The position numbers and the translations under genes are program-made. This document shows, one piece after another, positions 7,401 to 18,100 of a DNA stretch of 64,000 nucleotides. Location of the stretch: contig JBARIW010000068.1 in assembly GCA_049799955.1 (NCBI GenBank), positions 1 to 64,000 on the forward strand. Reading direction: 5' to 3'. Within the stretch, counting starts at the first letter, position 1, and every line of letters begins with the position of its first letter. The DNA comes from JBGTFE01 sp049799955. Its GTDB lineage: Bacteria > Acidobacteriota > Blastocatellia > Pyrinomonadales > Pyrinomonadaceae. The notes below the pieces were generated by a model. That model did no database searches. It was not told where the DNA came from and saw only the letters and a program-made list of their open reading frames with translations.

Positions 7401-9866
7401 ACATTTCCTTATAAGGCGTTGGGAAAAGTTGGTTTAAGCGTGGTGGCGAATACGTCGAACGGCGGTTCGACCGGACCGCAAAGCGCGCCGGTAACTTTAC
7501 TTGCGACGGCTCCCGCGCTTACCGCCGCAAAAATCTATACCAATCCGTCCAACGCACAGCAATGGCGCGTCGATCTGGAATGGGAGCGCTTGCCGGACGC
7601 GGCGGAAAACGTGTCTTCGTATTCCGCGTCGGTTTATCAGGGCACTACCCAGTTGGGCACGCAAACGACGACCGGAACGACGACTTCGCTGACTTTTGCC
7701 AAATCGGCTGTTACCGCCGGACAGACGCAAACGGTTCAATTGTATGCGACCGGCGTCAGCGACGGGACTTCGCCGACGCAAACGCTTTCCGCCATATTCA
7801 CCGCACCGTCGCTTACCGCGTTGAATACCGGCAAGGAACAGTTAAATCTTACTTGGACGGCTCCGACCATTCCCGCGGCGAATACCTTGCCCGTAACCTA
7901 TCAACCCGTGATAACTGCGGGCGGCAGTGTGATTTACACCGGAAGCCCGACAAAAGCAACGCAGGGTGCAGTTCCGCTTTCCGAGCTGGCGCTTTCGTCC
8001 GGCGGAGCGATTTTGGCGATGGTGAACGTTTCGCTCGGACCTGTAACCCTTCTGGCGGATTCCGGCATGGGAACCGGAACGAACGCGAGTCCGATGTTGG
8101 CATCAACGTTCGCTGGACTCGTAACGACGGACGCCGTTTCCAAAATTTCCACGCTCAATTGGACAGCAATTCCGGGTGCGAGCGCTTATACGATTGATTT
8201 TACGAACGGAACTCAGGAAACAGGTATTACAAATACTACTTTCCCGTTACAAAATGCGCTCGCCCCGGGCGCGCAGTTGGGCTACACCATTACAGGAACC
8301 GGAACTTCGAACGGAGCAGCCGTCACCGGTCCGCCTTCTTCGCGGGCGTTTGTTCCGACGAATCCCGCCAATGTTTCCGAGGTGCGATTCGACGGCAGTA
8401 ACGTCTTCGTCAGTTGGAATCCGGTAGCCAACGCGTTGAGTTATAACGTGTCGATTTACGATAATTCGACGCCGACGCCGGTAAATTTGTATTCGGGAAC
8501 TACGAGCGAAACAAGCTCTTATTTCTCGGTCAATAACATGGTGGCGGGTAAAGTTTATACCGTCTATGTCCAACCGGTAACGGACAGCGGCGTCGGTCTT
8601 TCCGGAACGACAAAAGCCTTGTTTGGTTCGGGCTTTTTCCTGAGCCAGCAGCCCGCGACCGCCGCGTCGCCGTATGTGTATTCCGCGCAAACGATGGCTG
8701 CGCTCGGAACGGCGGCGGCGAATCCTCCGGCGCAGGAAATAATATTGTATCTGCCGGAACTTGGAGCCGCCGCCGGAGCATTGGGCACGACGCCGATTAC
8801 GAGCGGTCCGTTTACGATACAACCTTCGGGCAACACGGGTTTGCCTTACAAACTAACGATTGCCGCAGACGCGGCGGTCTGGAGCTTTAATACGGACTCA
8901 ATTCGCGCACCCCTGCAACAGAATTATGTAGATTTTCTGAAGGCGCTGGAAAGTCCTCCCGCCGGTTCTCTTCCCGGCGCGCTGCCTTACGGAATTTCAC
9001 TTGTGCAGTCCGCGATTGCCTGTTCCATGCCGCAAACGTTTGCCGAGCAGCTCTATTATAATTTCGGATTCTCTACTTCTTCGACCGTCAGCGCCGGATA
9101 CGTCGACCTTCGTCCGGGTATGATTCTGCGCGTTTCCACGGGCGATTACATAAATACTGGTGTAAACAATCCGCCGACGTGGGTTAACGGTTATGTCGGG
9201 GCGAGCGTGATGGATTTTGAAATCGGCAGTTATACCGCGAATTCTATCTGGTCGGTCGGTTTCGATTCGTTCCTGAGCGCGCTCTCGGCGCAGGGAGCGC
9301 TCAATGTTTCGCCGCCGGCTGCTTCTTCTAATTTTGTTCAGGCAGGTCTGTCGGGAGCGGTCGATTTGTATTTTACGCAGTTCGTAAAACCGTTTCATCG
9401 TCTTTATATTCCTTCGACTATCATCTCTCCTTGGAGCGGCGGTTCGAATGCGGCAAACGCCAATTTTACGTTGGCGGCAGCCGCTAATTATACCTCGCTT
9501 CAGACGACGACCAACAATCCTTCGGTTACGCCGACGGCTTATTTCCGCGGAAGAACGACCGTAGAGGTAATGATTAAGGTGATAGTAAACGGAAACGAGC
9601 GGTTGGTAGCCGTCGGGACGAGTCTCGGAAATCTGCTCGAGCAGTTGAACATGCGCCCGTCGACGAGTTCCCCGCTGTTCAAACAATTGCGACTCTATCG
9701 TTCGGTCGTATCGGCGATTACCAATCTACAAATGACGGGCGCGTCAGGTCCGCAGTCGGAATTACATTTCGGCTGGAACGGGCTGCCGGTTTACGGCACA
9801 GGCAATGGACTTGACGGAATGTCGGCGCCGCTGCTGCCGGGCGACCAGATTTTTACTTTTTTCTAA
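4500..9866 (+). CDS. Large Hint-domain protein with fibronectin-like repeats
   Basis: About 1788 residues from ATG 4500. The open frame extends back to 4173, but homology to the upstream protein starts at MQQLPVLTKQQQ, and the earlier part overlaps the preceding gene and its terminator. Residues 1-560 are homologous to the first gene throughout, including WWHC-LAKGTLVTLEDG, the IENHMVFMT block and YYANGILCGDQ, so the two arose by duplication. After the Hint domain there are about 900 residues of Ser/Thr/Ala/Gly-rich beta repeats resembling fibronectin type III modules (LNLTWTAP, ALSYNVSIYD, GKVYTVYVQPVTDSG). A distinct C-terminal region of about 350 residues ends at LLPGDQIFTFF. There is no signal peptide. 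Likely a structural or adhesive protein with a self-cleaving module; the function is not recognised. Confidence 0.72.
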   Translation: MQQLPVLTKQQQKTLLDFHKSSKPGETQYLNPADPKHKKFITTMLSAAGRTEEKYPHLHRAIAAAKGFPKTPKGKNAREKVHLVDAGKTADGKTTVTIWARSSANNVINGGNLMVFDGDNDKLLAQGENIAVRNGFVACPTRALTAEPAGKSLSVIYMGHNTEEDGKTRFFSFATSAEVAPQGILVGIIEPRIKIEGNTQIHIAVGRTGGAPPNSDYVYIEPVNEPDPNAYLIAPFAGIVGLSGSINLPALTIADFSTRIFVNNGNGGTAEVARSRLYTPDSKVISKFSVGDTPNLLQWNFPYDQLGYRNTNSIVYNMTSLGNEIDSFFYFAFNGIPFKDGSVSPPFYVCSTDTPEEPSINCTKIPNLYYWWHCLAKGTLVTLEDGSKVPIEKINETYRVQTGKKGQSLAVWATVLGHHSSDPKKDGRDEIFQLTTDNGKKITAIENHMVFMTADKCRAISHLVPGDPVMTDEGASTVKTIKAVAADKMFFGLALGNEKEKAKKNFPHNLAGYYANGILCGDQQAMRHHVREAHQDLEYMLPRLKPELHQDYISALGDQRFKSESGSEPESAAEPTPTRMAMSLAAEDFSTLSTTTAGATTSVIQSMFYASPYSTLPPGVTVAGITVQTVAAQSPTPSTVSNPVLVIRLRQASSGMVIGMSNTSGPGTSVKTANFQPSFPLSAAEPYMVDVIWVSSGTPPENIDWNSAVTSAPVSAATVNVESASYDGTNVTATLSYGAAGIGTGALVNVFSLSGGVLVKVGSAQTPNTSVVVPVNATGFPPAFFISAQTAIPATNAGGSGSFSAPYSLGPQSLIFNTSGTAVFGGIPQAATTITMAAYDGTSVSLAWSLGAQVGCVNPTGSIVQILSNSKVIGTFNGGPTSANIPIDVLGQSGISVSVQTSNNNISSAPVTSNLITQVPVVTAVAATDTQVTANVATVPTGLSATGYLMDGSAVVAGPVAAANNKFTFPYKALGKVGLSVVANTSNGGSTGPQSAPVTLLATAPALTAAKIYTNPSNAQQWRVDLEWERLPDAAENVSSYSASVYQGTTQLGTQTTTGTTTSLTFAKSAVTAGQTQTVQLYATGVSDGTSPTQTLSAIFTAPSLTALNTGKEQLNLTWTAPTIPAANTLPVTYQPVITAGGSVIYTGSPTKATQGAVPLSELALSSGGAILAMVNVSLGPVTLLADSGMGTGTNASPMLASTFAGLVTTDAVSKISTLNWTAIPGASAYTIDFTNGTQETGITNTTFPLQNALAPGAQLGYTITGTGTSNGAAVTGPPSSRAFVPTNPANVSEVRFDGSNVFVSWNPVANALSYNVSIYDNSTPTPVNLYSGTTSETSSYFSVNNMVAGKVYTVYVQPVTDSGVGLSGTTKALFGSGFFLSQQPATAASPYVYSAQTMAALGTAAANPPAQEIILYLPELGAAAGALGTTPITSGPFTIQPSGNTGLPYKLTIAADAAVWSFNTDSIRAPLQQNYVDFLKALESPPAGSLPGALPYGISLVQSAIACSMPQTFAEQLYYNFGFSTSSTVSAGYVDLRPGMILRVSTGDYINTGVNNPPTWVNGYVGASVMDFEIGSYTANSIWSVGFDSFLSALSAQGALNVSPPAASSNFVQAGLSGAVDLYFTQFVKPFHRLYIPSTIISPWSGGSNAANANFTLAAAANYTSLQTTTNNPSVTPTAYFRGRTTVEVMIKVIVNGNERLVAVGTSLGNLLEQLNMRPSTSSPLFKQLRLYRSVVSAITNLQMTGASGPQSELHFGWNGLPVYGTGNGLDGMSAPLLPGDQIFTFF

Positions 9867-9884
9867 TCAAAAATAAACCGAACC

Positions 9885-12800
9885 ATGAGCATTCCCGTAT
9901 TCACTCAGGTTGATTCTACACCCGCATATGCTTTGTCGACTTTAGCAGAGGCGGGTTTGAACGGATATTGGGCGGGTTATTTTGCCGGCTCGTCCGGCAA
10001 TCTCGGCGCAAGCGCGAGCACGACAATCGTTTGGCGAGATACCGGCGGCTTTTACCTGTTTCTCGATAAAACGCCGACCGACTGGACGAGTTTTGCCGCT
10101 GAATTGTCCGCGCTGCGTTCCGCTTTCGATCCGCAGAACAATGCCCGTTTCGTCTGGCTCGGCAATGCCGATAAGTCTTCGCTACAATGGAATATAACGG
10201 TCATCAATGCGGGTTTTTCGGGAAGCGGTGCTTCGATTGTATGGACGCAGCTTCGCGCCGTCGCGTTTGCTTTCGGCGAATATATATTTTCGCTGAACGG
10301 GTTGAGCGTCCTTTCCTACATTACGGATTCAAATGGAGGAGGAATCGGATTTTCCGGCGGCGGCTCGTTCGCCGGACCGGCGAGCGGTTATAACTTTTCT
10401 TCGGCACAGATTTCGTTCAGCGGGCTAGCGCTCGGTGCGTTTAGCGGAACGATGCCAGTTCCGGCTCCCGCCAATTCGCAGCAAACCGATTTATGGACTG
10501 CGTTGAACATCGGATTGCAATACGCCGCCGCGCCCGTTCCCGTTTCATCCGACGAAGATTCGCAGCCTGTTTACGAAGCGAGTCTGTCCTACGCCGGTGC
10601 GACGCAAATCTTATTCATGCCCGTATTTACGAGACAGGCAGCCGCACTTTCTCTCGGGATATCGTTCGACCCGTTTAATCTGCTCAACTCCGCGCGCACC
10701 GTATTTAGCTTATTCCCGCCCGGAGCGAGCCAGCTTCCTACGCTGGACAGTTATATGCGCACAACGCGCGGGTATGTTATTCAACTAAAACCGCTCGCGG
10801 CTTCAGGTCAAATTCCGGCGGCGCAATTTGTCTTCGGCAGTTGTCCGGTTTCAGGAAGCACTTCGGCGGCGGGAAACAGTTATCACCTGTCTCCCGACGG
10901 CGCTTTTCAGATAAACATTAAGAATCCCGAAACTCTTTCCGAAGACGTGGTCGTTTCGAATCTGGTGATGCTCGGTCTTTCGGGATTAGAGTACGCCAAC
11001 CTGGTAGGAACTGATTATATGGTTGTGTTTCAGGGCAGCCAGCCGGCGTTCGTTCCCGCCGTCGAGCCTTCCGGCGCAAAAGCCCCCGACGTATCACAGG
11101 CGCTGACAAACATCGCCACCACGTCTTATTTGAACGTCCTGGCACACGGCGGAGAAAATCAAAAACCGGTTTATTACGCGCAGCCGCGCGAAGCGCCCGT
11201 TTTTTCCGGACAGGTTCCGCGCACCGACGGCATACTGAATTTTAATCCTATCCCGGCAGCCACGCTCGGCTACACTTCGCAGCAGCGACCGCCCGTATTT
11301 CCGGTCGGTATTTACGCGGGTTTGACCAGCGAGCAGGCGGAGCTGGCGCGCGAGATTGAAAATTCCAGCCTTGCTCCGTTTCGCAATTACTGCATCGGAA
11401 ACGCATACGGACCGGGCGCTCCGTCGCCGAAGACTAAGGCTGCGGCTTTGGCGCCGCAGCGTCGCGTGCGTTCCGAGAACGATCCGCTCGGCGTTACTCC
11501 GCAGGGATTGGTCGCCGAGCTGACGCCGGATTATCAAAATTTCGACGGTTTGATAATCGGAAACATGCCGAACACGAATTATCCGACGGTCGATTTGACC
11601 GCCGTGGCAGGAAAATTCAAACAAACACTGCTCAGCAATCAACTGTTTTTCGTCGCTTCCAATGTAGACGTTTTGATGAGCGGCACGTCGGTTCGTTATC
11701 AATTGACCGAAGCCGACAAGCCGTATCTGCTCGCGCTGAACGTTCCACAAAGCGTAATCGACGCGGTATATCAGGCAGTAAGCTCGGCGTCGCAGCCGTT
11801 TCCGACCGAAGGACAATTCGTGACCTGCATTCAATCCGCCGCCGGAGTCTATCTTGCCTGCTTTCTCTATATCGGCGGAATACTTAAGGTGGAAATGGAC
11901 GGCTGGGCGTTTCAGCTTTCGCCGCGAACATGGCGCACCGACGCTAAAAGCCCGACGATGATGATTGCCAAATTCTGCAATCGTTCGCTGATTGATTTGG
12001 CAAACGATTCGAGCAGTTGGAACTGGCCCGAGGCGGCGACTCTGCCCGGCAGTTGGAACTTCTCCGCAGTTTCAAATCCTCCAAGCGGATGGACGTATCC
12101 CGGAACGACAAATCCGCAGACAATTTCGGTCGAACAAACTCAAACCATTCTTCTTGAAATACTCAACGCCGCCGGCGCGCCGGAGGCATCGGCGGCGCAG
12201 CGAATTTTTTATGAAACGGTCGCCAGCGACCCGAATTGGAACGGTTTTCTTTTTCTGAACGCGCCCGTGGCAATCGGGGAATTTCCCGAAGACCTGAAAT
12301 TTCTTACGGCGGGAATCGATCTCACCAAGTTTTACGCGCATCACGTCGGGTTTTCGCAAACGCCTTTTACGGTTCAGAACGGACAACCGCAGCTCCAGCA
12401 AACCGCGGCTTTCGGGCTGATTGATTACGAAGACGCGATGGATTTGTATTCGACCGAAACGATTCCGTTCGGCTTTAAGACCATGCGCCTGCGCGCCCGT
12501 TTTGCGAATGCGGCTTTAGTCGATTTTTCCGCCGAAGTCGAGCTTATGCTGAATCAGCTTCTCGGGTCAATTCTTGCAAAGAGCGACGCGGCGCGCGGAA
12601 ACAATTTAATCATCGACGGTTCATATCAGCGCGTCGGCGGCGCGCCGATGTATGCTTTTACCTTGACGGGACAAAATCTGTTTAATGCAAACGACAGCGC
12701 GGTAGTCAGCATTGAAGTTCTGTCGGTGCAGTTGGTAAACGGCGGAAATCCGGGCTCCGTGAATGTGTTGACGACATTTATCCTAAACGGAAATCTGCGT

Positions 12801-13670
12801 TTTGTTCGCTACGAAGATTTCGACCTTTTTTCATACGGTCCCGGAGAAAACGATATTGACGGTTTCCTGCGCTACAGCGGGCTTAGTATCGATATGAGCT
12901 TTTCGATGGTTACGCCTACGGTTCAGACATTTGTCGTGCGCGAAAGCAATACGACTTTTGATATGGGCAGCAGCGTGCCGCGCCCTTCCTCGTTAATAGA
13001 TAATTTTCCGCTGACCGTTACCGCTCTTGTCGCGAGTCCGAATCTTTCTGCCGAAGGCGAAAAACCGACCGGTCAAACGCCGGAAGAGATGGGTTACGTT
13101 TCAATCTCCGCGCCAATCGACCAAACGCCGATGGTTACGAGCTGGTACGGGCTGGTTTTTACGCTCGATTTGGGAACTTTCGGAGCTTTGACGGGAAGCG
13201 TGAGCTTCAAAATCGGAATTCTCGCCGCTTGGTCGAGAGGTGCTTCTCAGGACAGCTTTCCGGTTTATCTCGGCTTGAAGCTGCCGGGAATTTCGGCAAT
13301 CGCGGGCAGTTTTCCGCTGCAGGGAGTATTAAAACTGGGTTTTCGGAGCTTTCAGTTTAAAACCTACGACGACAATGGTCGGCTCGCATATCTTTTGCGG
13401 ATGCGGCGATTTGCTTTGTCGGTATTGGTCTGGAGCTTTCCGCCCGGCAACGCGGATCTTGTTTTGTTCGGTCAGCCGAACAATCCGAAAGGCTCGCTCG
13501 GCTGGTATGCGGCTTATGACGACGGGAAAACAAATTCTTCGTCAGAGAACAAATCACTGTCGGCGGCTGACACGAAAGCGCTCGAATCGGGCGAAAGCGC
13601 CGATGAAAAAGCGCTCGATCCGGTGCAGCGAAGGCTGAAATCGGGAAGACGTAAACAACGAATCGGATAA
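9885..13670 (+). CDS. Large beta-rich protein of the giant cassette, unknown
   Basis: 1261 residues starting MSIPVFTQVD, 18 bases after the previous stop. No signal peptide, membrane helices or motif that I can name. It is rich in Gly, Ser, aromatic and aliphatic residues in alternating beta-strand patterns. About residues 375-545 contain a Pro/Ala-rich linker-like stretch with a short basic KTKAAALAPQRRVRSEN. The last 45 residues are charged and low in complexity and end in the basic RRLKSGRRKQRIG. Homologue-free by eye with the rest of the cassette, though the style of the central beta regions resembles the N-terminal half of the 4012-residue protein. Probably a structural partner of the giant protein; this is inferred from position only. 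Confidence 0.65.
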   Translation: MSIPVFTQVDSTPAYALSTLAEAGLNGYWAGYFAGSSGNLGASASTTIVWRDTGGFYLFLDKTPTDWTSFAAELSALRSAFDPQNNARFVWLGNADKSSLQWNITVINAGFSGSGASIVWTQLRAVAFAFGEYIFSLNGLSVLSYITDSNGGGIGFSGGGSFAGPASGYNFSSAQISFSGLALGAFSGTMPVPAPANSQQTDLWTALNIGLQYAAAPVPVSSDEDSQPVYEASLSYAGATQILFMPVFTRQAAALSLGISFDPFNLLNSARTVFSLFPPGASQLPTLDSYMRTTRGYVIQLKPLAASGQIPAAQFVFGSCPVSGSTSAAGNSYHLSPDGAFQINIKNPETLSEDVVVSNLVMLGLSGLEYANLVGTDYMVVFQGSQPAFVPAVEPSGAKAPDVSQALTNIATTSYLNVLAHGGENQKPVYYAQPREAPVFSGQVPRTDGILNFNPIPAATLGYTSQQRPPVFPVGIYAGLTSEQAELAREIENSSLAPFRNYCIGNAYGPGAPSPKTKAAALAPQRRVRSENDPLGVTPQGLVAELTPDYQNFDGLIIGNMPNTNYPTVDLTAVAGKFKQTLLSNQLFFVASNVDVLMSGTSVRYQLTEADKPYLLALNVPQSVIDAVYQAVSSASQPFPTEGQFVTCIQSAAGVYLACFLYIGGILKVEMDGWAFQLSPRTWRTDAKSPTMMIAKFCNRSLIDLANDSSSWNWPEAATLPGSWNFSAVSNPPSGWTYPGTTNPQTISVEQTQTILLEILNAAGAPEASAAQRIFYETVASDPNWNGFLFLNAPVAIGEFPEDLKFLTAGIDLTKFYAHHVGFSQTPFTVQNGQPQLQQTAAFGLIDYEDAMDLYSTETIPFGFKTMRLRARFANAALVDFSAEVELMLNQLLGSILAKSDAARGNNLIIDGSYQRVGGAPMYAFTLTGQNLFNANDSAVVSIEVLSVQLVNGGNPGSVNVLTTFILNGNLRFVRYEDFDLFSYGPGENDIDGFLRYSGLSIDMSFSMVTPTVQTFVVRESNTTFDMGSSVPRPSSLIDNFPLTVTALVASPNLSAEGEKPTGQTPEEMGYVSISAPIDQTPMVTSWYGLVFTLDLGTFGALTGSVSFKIGILAAWSRGASQDSFPVYLGLKLPGISAIAGSFPLQGVLKLGFRSFQFKTYDDNGRLAYLLRMRRFALSVLVWSFPPGNADLVLFGQPNNPKGSLGWYAAYDDGKTNSSSENKSLSAADTKALESGESADEKALDPVQRRLKSGRRKQRIG

Positions 13671-13676
13671 AAAATT

Positions 13677-15110
13677 ATGGCAACAGGAAACGTCGTAGTA
13701 ACAGTCGTCGATGTCGGGCAGGGACAATGCACCTTTGTCGAAATATATGATGATACATCGCCCACGCCGGTGCTGATCCATACTCTTCTTTTCGATTGCG
13801 GTTCGGACAAAAAAAGCACCGGCACAAAACAGAATATGCAGTATATCGCGGATAAAGTTGCAGCCATGGCTGCGCCAGCTTTTGACTGCGTCATTTTTTC
13901 GCACAGCGATTCGGATCATATAAGCCTTATGAAGACAGTGCTTGACGACTTTCCGACGACCAGTCCTCCAAACCCGCCTAAAGTAAAGCTCGTATGGTAT
14001 GGCGGCAATTGGGACCAATACACGAAATGGAAATCGAAATTTAATATTCTGGATGATTTGGTAAAAAAAGATTATTGCCCAAAAAGTGAAATAAAGACCC
14101 CCAACTCCGATTACACCGGATATGATAAGAAGACAAAAAAGTATAAGGAATGTTTTTGGCAAAGCCCCGATAAATTCGTAACTTTATACGGCATCGTAAG
14201 CAACGTTCTGTCCGCCGATCCGGATTGGGATAAACACAAAAAGGTCGGACAGCAAAAGAGAGGCGAACCGGCAAACCGCGTTTCGATTATTTGCGGTCTG
14301 TATTATGCCGGTGTTTCGTACGTGATTTGCGGCGACGCCACTAACAAAACGATGGCGGCGGCGAATAAACTTCTTGCCGGAACAACGGTCTTCGACAACA
14401 ACATTATGACGACCTTGCCGCACCACGGCAGCCGGACGACGGGTTATGCCGTGAAATCCGGCGCAAAGGCGAGCGATAATAACAAGCTGACCGTAACGAC
14501 TTTTGCCGCGCTCATGAAATCGAAAACTATCTCGGTCAGCGCCTATCAAACACACAGCCATCCATCGCTCGAGGTGATGGTCGATTTCTATCCTGACGGC
14601 GACCCGCTTTTGCAGGACGCGCGCTTAAAACAAAAAAACGCTCACCGCGTTACGTCCAATATCGATCTGGATCTGGTTTTAAAGAGCAAAACCAGCGGCG
14701 TGCCAATCGTCAAAATCGATCATACGTGCGAGACGGACACGAACCTGTTCAGCACGCATTACAATCTGGGCACAAAGACGTTCTCTTATAAGCTCAAGTC
14801 TGGCGCCGAACCAGCCGCAAGCGAAGGAGTTACGGCTACCGCCGGCTCATTCAATAATTTTGCCTGCTGGAAATACATTACCAAAAGCGACGGAAAGTTT
14901 ACGGTCGAAGGATATACCAAGCTGAAAACCGGACTTGCGGCATTCACGAAAGCTCCGGCGGCGCTTATGGCGCAGAGCAAAACAGCGCCTGCGCCGCCGC
15001 AATTATCCGGCGACGGAAAAAATGTTTTTGTTCGCACAAAAGTTGCGGGCACGGGAAAACCCGTGAATATAAGACCGGGATTCCAGTCCCGATTAATGCA
15101 GTTTCGTTAA
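13677..15110 (+). CDS. ComEC-type metallo-beta-lactamase-fold hydrolase without membrane part
   Basis: 477 residues. The first 300 form a metallo-beta-lactamase fold of the ComEC/Rec2 type: VDVGQGQCTFVE at the N-terminus, the metal motif SHSDSDH (about residues 76-82), ICGDATNKTM (about 219) and the ComEC hallmark PHHGSRTT (about 245-252). ComEC proteins normally join this domain to a membrane channel for DNA uptake; here there is none, and the last 150 residues are an unassigned extension ending in a Pro/Ala-rich segment. It is the only clear enzyme in the cassette and may be a nuclease or phosphodiesterase acting as an effector or in maturation. Six bases separate it from the upstream gene, so co-translation is likely. 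Confidence 0.75.
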   Translation: MATGNVVVTVVDVGQGQCTFVEIYDDTSPTPVLIHTLLFDCGSDKKSTGTKQNMQYIADKVAAMAAPAFDCVIFSHSDSDHISLMKTVLDDFPTTSPPNPPKVKLVWYGGNWDQYTKWKSKFNILDDLVKKDYCPKSEIKTPNSDYTGYDKKTKKYKECFWQSPDKFVTLYGIVSNVLSADPDWDKHKKVGQQKRGEPANRVSIICGLYYAGVSYVICGDATNKTMAAANKLLAGTTVFDNNIMTTLPHHGSRTTGYAVKSGAKASDNNKLTVTTFAALMKSKTISVSAYQTHSHPSLEVMVDFYPDGDPLLQDARLKQKNAHRVTSNIDLDLVLKSKTSGVPIVKIDHTCETDTNLFSTHYNLGTKTFSYKLKSGAEPAASEGVTATAGSFNNFACWKYITKSDGKFTVEGYTKLKTGLAAFTKAPAALMAQSKTAPAPPQLSGDGKNVFVRTKVAGTGKPVNIRPGFQSRLMQFR

Positions 15111-15127
15111 GCTAAAACCACTGAATT

Positions 15128-18100
15128 ATGAGCGCAACCACCGTATATAATGCCCTTAACGGATTTATCCAGCCGGATAAAATCATCGACCTGTGGGCGG
15201 CAGCCAACGGCTCCGCCGAGCTGTCGGGCATGAAACCGGTGCTCGGATTATTCAATATAACCGCAAGCTACGTTCTCACGCAGGTTGTTTTGTCGCAAAG
15301 CCCCGACGGCGCAAGCGTTATATTAACCGGAAAAGGCGTGTTTGCCGGCGGCGTTTCTTATCCGGTAAATGCCAGATTGCAATATTCGGAGCAGGGGAAT
15401 ATTTTTTCCTTATCGCTGGCGGTTATTCCCGACTGGGTTTTTTCCGATTTCTTCCCGTCGCTGCCCGAAACTTTAATGCAAGATCCCGCCGTTGCGCTCG
15501 GCATCACCTGGTATCCGTCGGTGCTGAACGGGATGAAAGTGCGTGCCGCCGTCTTTCTCGGGAAAACGGGTGCGGAAAAATTAACGCTCACCGGTTTTCT
15601 GCTCGAACCGGCAAACCAATATCTTCTTTCGAAGACGCCGATGATAGGTCCGTATCCGTTGAGTTTATCGGGAACGGTTGCCCTGCCGAAAGCCGACCGC
15701 ACGTTTCCTTTGATTGATCTGGATGCCATCGGCAACAGTACGGTCATTCAAGCCGCTCAGGATTCCGGCGTGCCGGGTCCGAGCGCAATAGCGCTTTCCA
15801 ATCCGGGACTTAACCTTCTTGTTCAGCTGCTCGACCCTCCGATGGCGGAAAATATTGCGTTTTCAACAATTGAATTGTTCGGATATTTCGCCCTCGGAGA
15901 AATTACCGGACGTATCTCAACTCTTATACTTTCGACCGGCAAGGTTTGGAATTTTATCGCGATATTCGATAAGGAAACCGCTTCGCTGGTTCAGGGACTG
16001 GCGCAGCTTACGCGCATTTTCGGCGTGGAGCTTCCTATTCCGATGGACTTTCCCGTTCTCAGCGATTTCTATGTGGCGGAAGTGGACATCGACCTGGAAA
16101 ATAATGCCGAGCCAAACGCAATGCCATCATTCTCTCTTTTGAATTTCGCCATCACGATTCAATCCGATAAAGTCTGGAATCCTCCGATTCCGTTTGTTAT
16201 CTTTTCGAAAGTCGGCACGCGCTGGGTTTGGGGCTGGACAGTTGTAAATAACGAAAGCGGTGTCTCGGAAAAAGTTTATTCGTTGACCGGCTCCGTGTTC
16301 GGAAACATTATTTTCGGAGGAGGTTCCGGCTTTGCCGCGCTGCCCGCGCCGCCGGATAGCCCGCCGCGCGCGCTCGTGAAAACGGATGAGGCGCTTGTGA
16401 AAACGGATGAGGCGCTCGTGTCAGCGGACCTGGGGCAAGAACCTGTAGTTATCTTCGTAAAAATGTCGCTGCCCGACTTTTTTATTTCCGGGACGTTGGC
16501 GGACGACACCTACATTTCGATCTCCGATGCGCTCGATTATTTTTTCGGGAACTCGGGTCCGTCAACCGGTTCGCAGCCGATGAACATAACGGCGCTGCGT
16601 TTCACGGCAGACCCGCTCTGGCAGAATTATTACGCGCAAGCCGTCATCTTTTTCGGCAATCCGACGAACCCGGACCCGCAGCAGGGATGGGAAATCAACC
16701 TCTTTGTCATTACAATCATTCTGCAGGAACTGGAATTTTATATCGCCGTAGACGGCGGAAAAGTTTCCGGCGGAATCAGCGGCACTTTTTTTCTCGAACA
16801 GGACGATCCTTCCGATTATTCGCTGCCGAGAATCCTTATGAGCGCGGAATATCCTCCGCAGAATCCGGATGCGCCGGAAGGCTGGACGCTGCGCGGCTAT
16901 CTCTATCCGGGAACGTCAATCAGCCTGACGAAACTTGTCTTCCAGTTTATTTACGGGAAAGGTCAGCAACCGCCCGATTGGGTTCCGAACGTAGCCATAG
17001 ACCGTCTCGATGCGTCATTTACGACTGGCTCTACCGTAAATAACGTGACGACAAAACCGTCTTATAAATTCGGCGGGACAGCTTCGGTTCGCTGGACGCC
17101 GACGATTTTTAATACCGCTTTACTTATCACCGCGTCGGCGAGTATCGATCTTGAAAAACCGGCAACCACCGATACGCCGAGCGGAACAATCACGGGCACG
17201 TTCAGCGTCAACCGATTAATGCTAACCGCCAGCCTCACTTTTGGAGTTCCCGAACCAACCTATTTCTTCAAAGTTCAGTTTGACAATCTCTGGCTTTCGG
17301 CAACCACTTCGTGGCGAGGCGAGGCAAATAAGCGCCATCAGGTGATGTCGCTTCAATTAGGCGGCGTCACGCTCGGCGACATACTCGAATATCTCGTCAA
17401 TCTGGCGGCTCCGACGCTCGGTTTTCGTCTCGACCCGCCGTGGGACTTGCTCAAACAAGTCGACCTTTCCCGTTTCGTGTTGACTATCGACCCGCAGGAC
17501 AATATCGTCGAGTTCGTATTCAATGCGAATGTCAATCTCGTCATCGCTCAAATCGATTCCATCGGCGTGCGTTACAGCAAAAACGAGGGCGAAGGAAAAG
17601 TCGATTTGATTCTCACCGGTTCTTTCCTCGAGCAGCAATACACGAGCGATAAACCTCTGAGCTGGGATGTCGTCAATGACCCGCCGCCGGCGGTTCCCGG
17701 GCAGGGAACGAGTCTGGTCAATCTTCGATACGTCGGAATCGGGCAGCGCGTTTCGTTCAACGGGACGCCGCCGAATACGGTTGCCGAAAGCATCAAAATG
17801 CTTCGCGATAATATGACGCCGCCGCCAAAAGACGGTAATCCAATGCCCAATACGATGCATTATGCGGCGGATAGTCAATGGCTCATCGGACTCGATATTC
17901 AGCTTATGGAAACGGTCGATTTGGCGATCATTTTCAACGATCCGAAGCTTTACGGATTGTCCATCGCGCTCGGCGGCGAGAAAGCGGGTTCGCTTGCCGG
18001 TTTGCGGTTTGAAATTCTATACAAAAAAATCACCGACGATATCGGGATGTTTCGTATCGAGTTTCAGGTGCCGGATATGTTCCGAACGATTCAACTCGGC

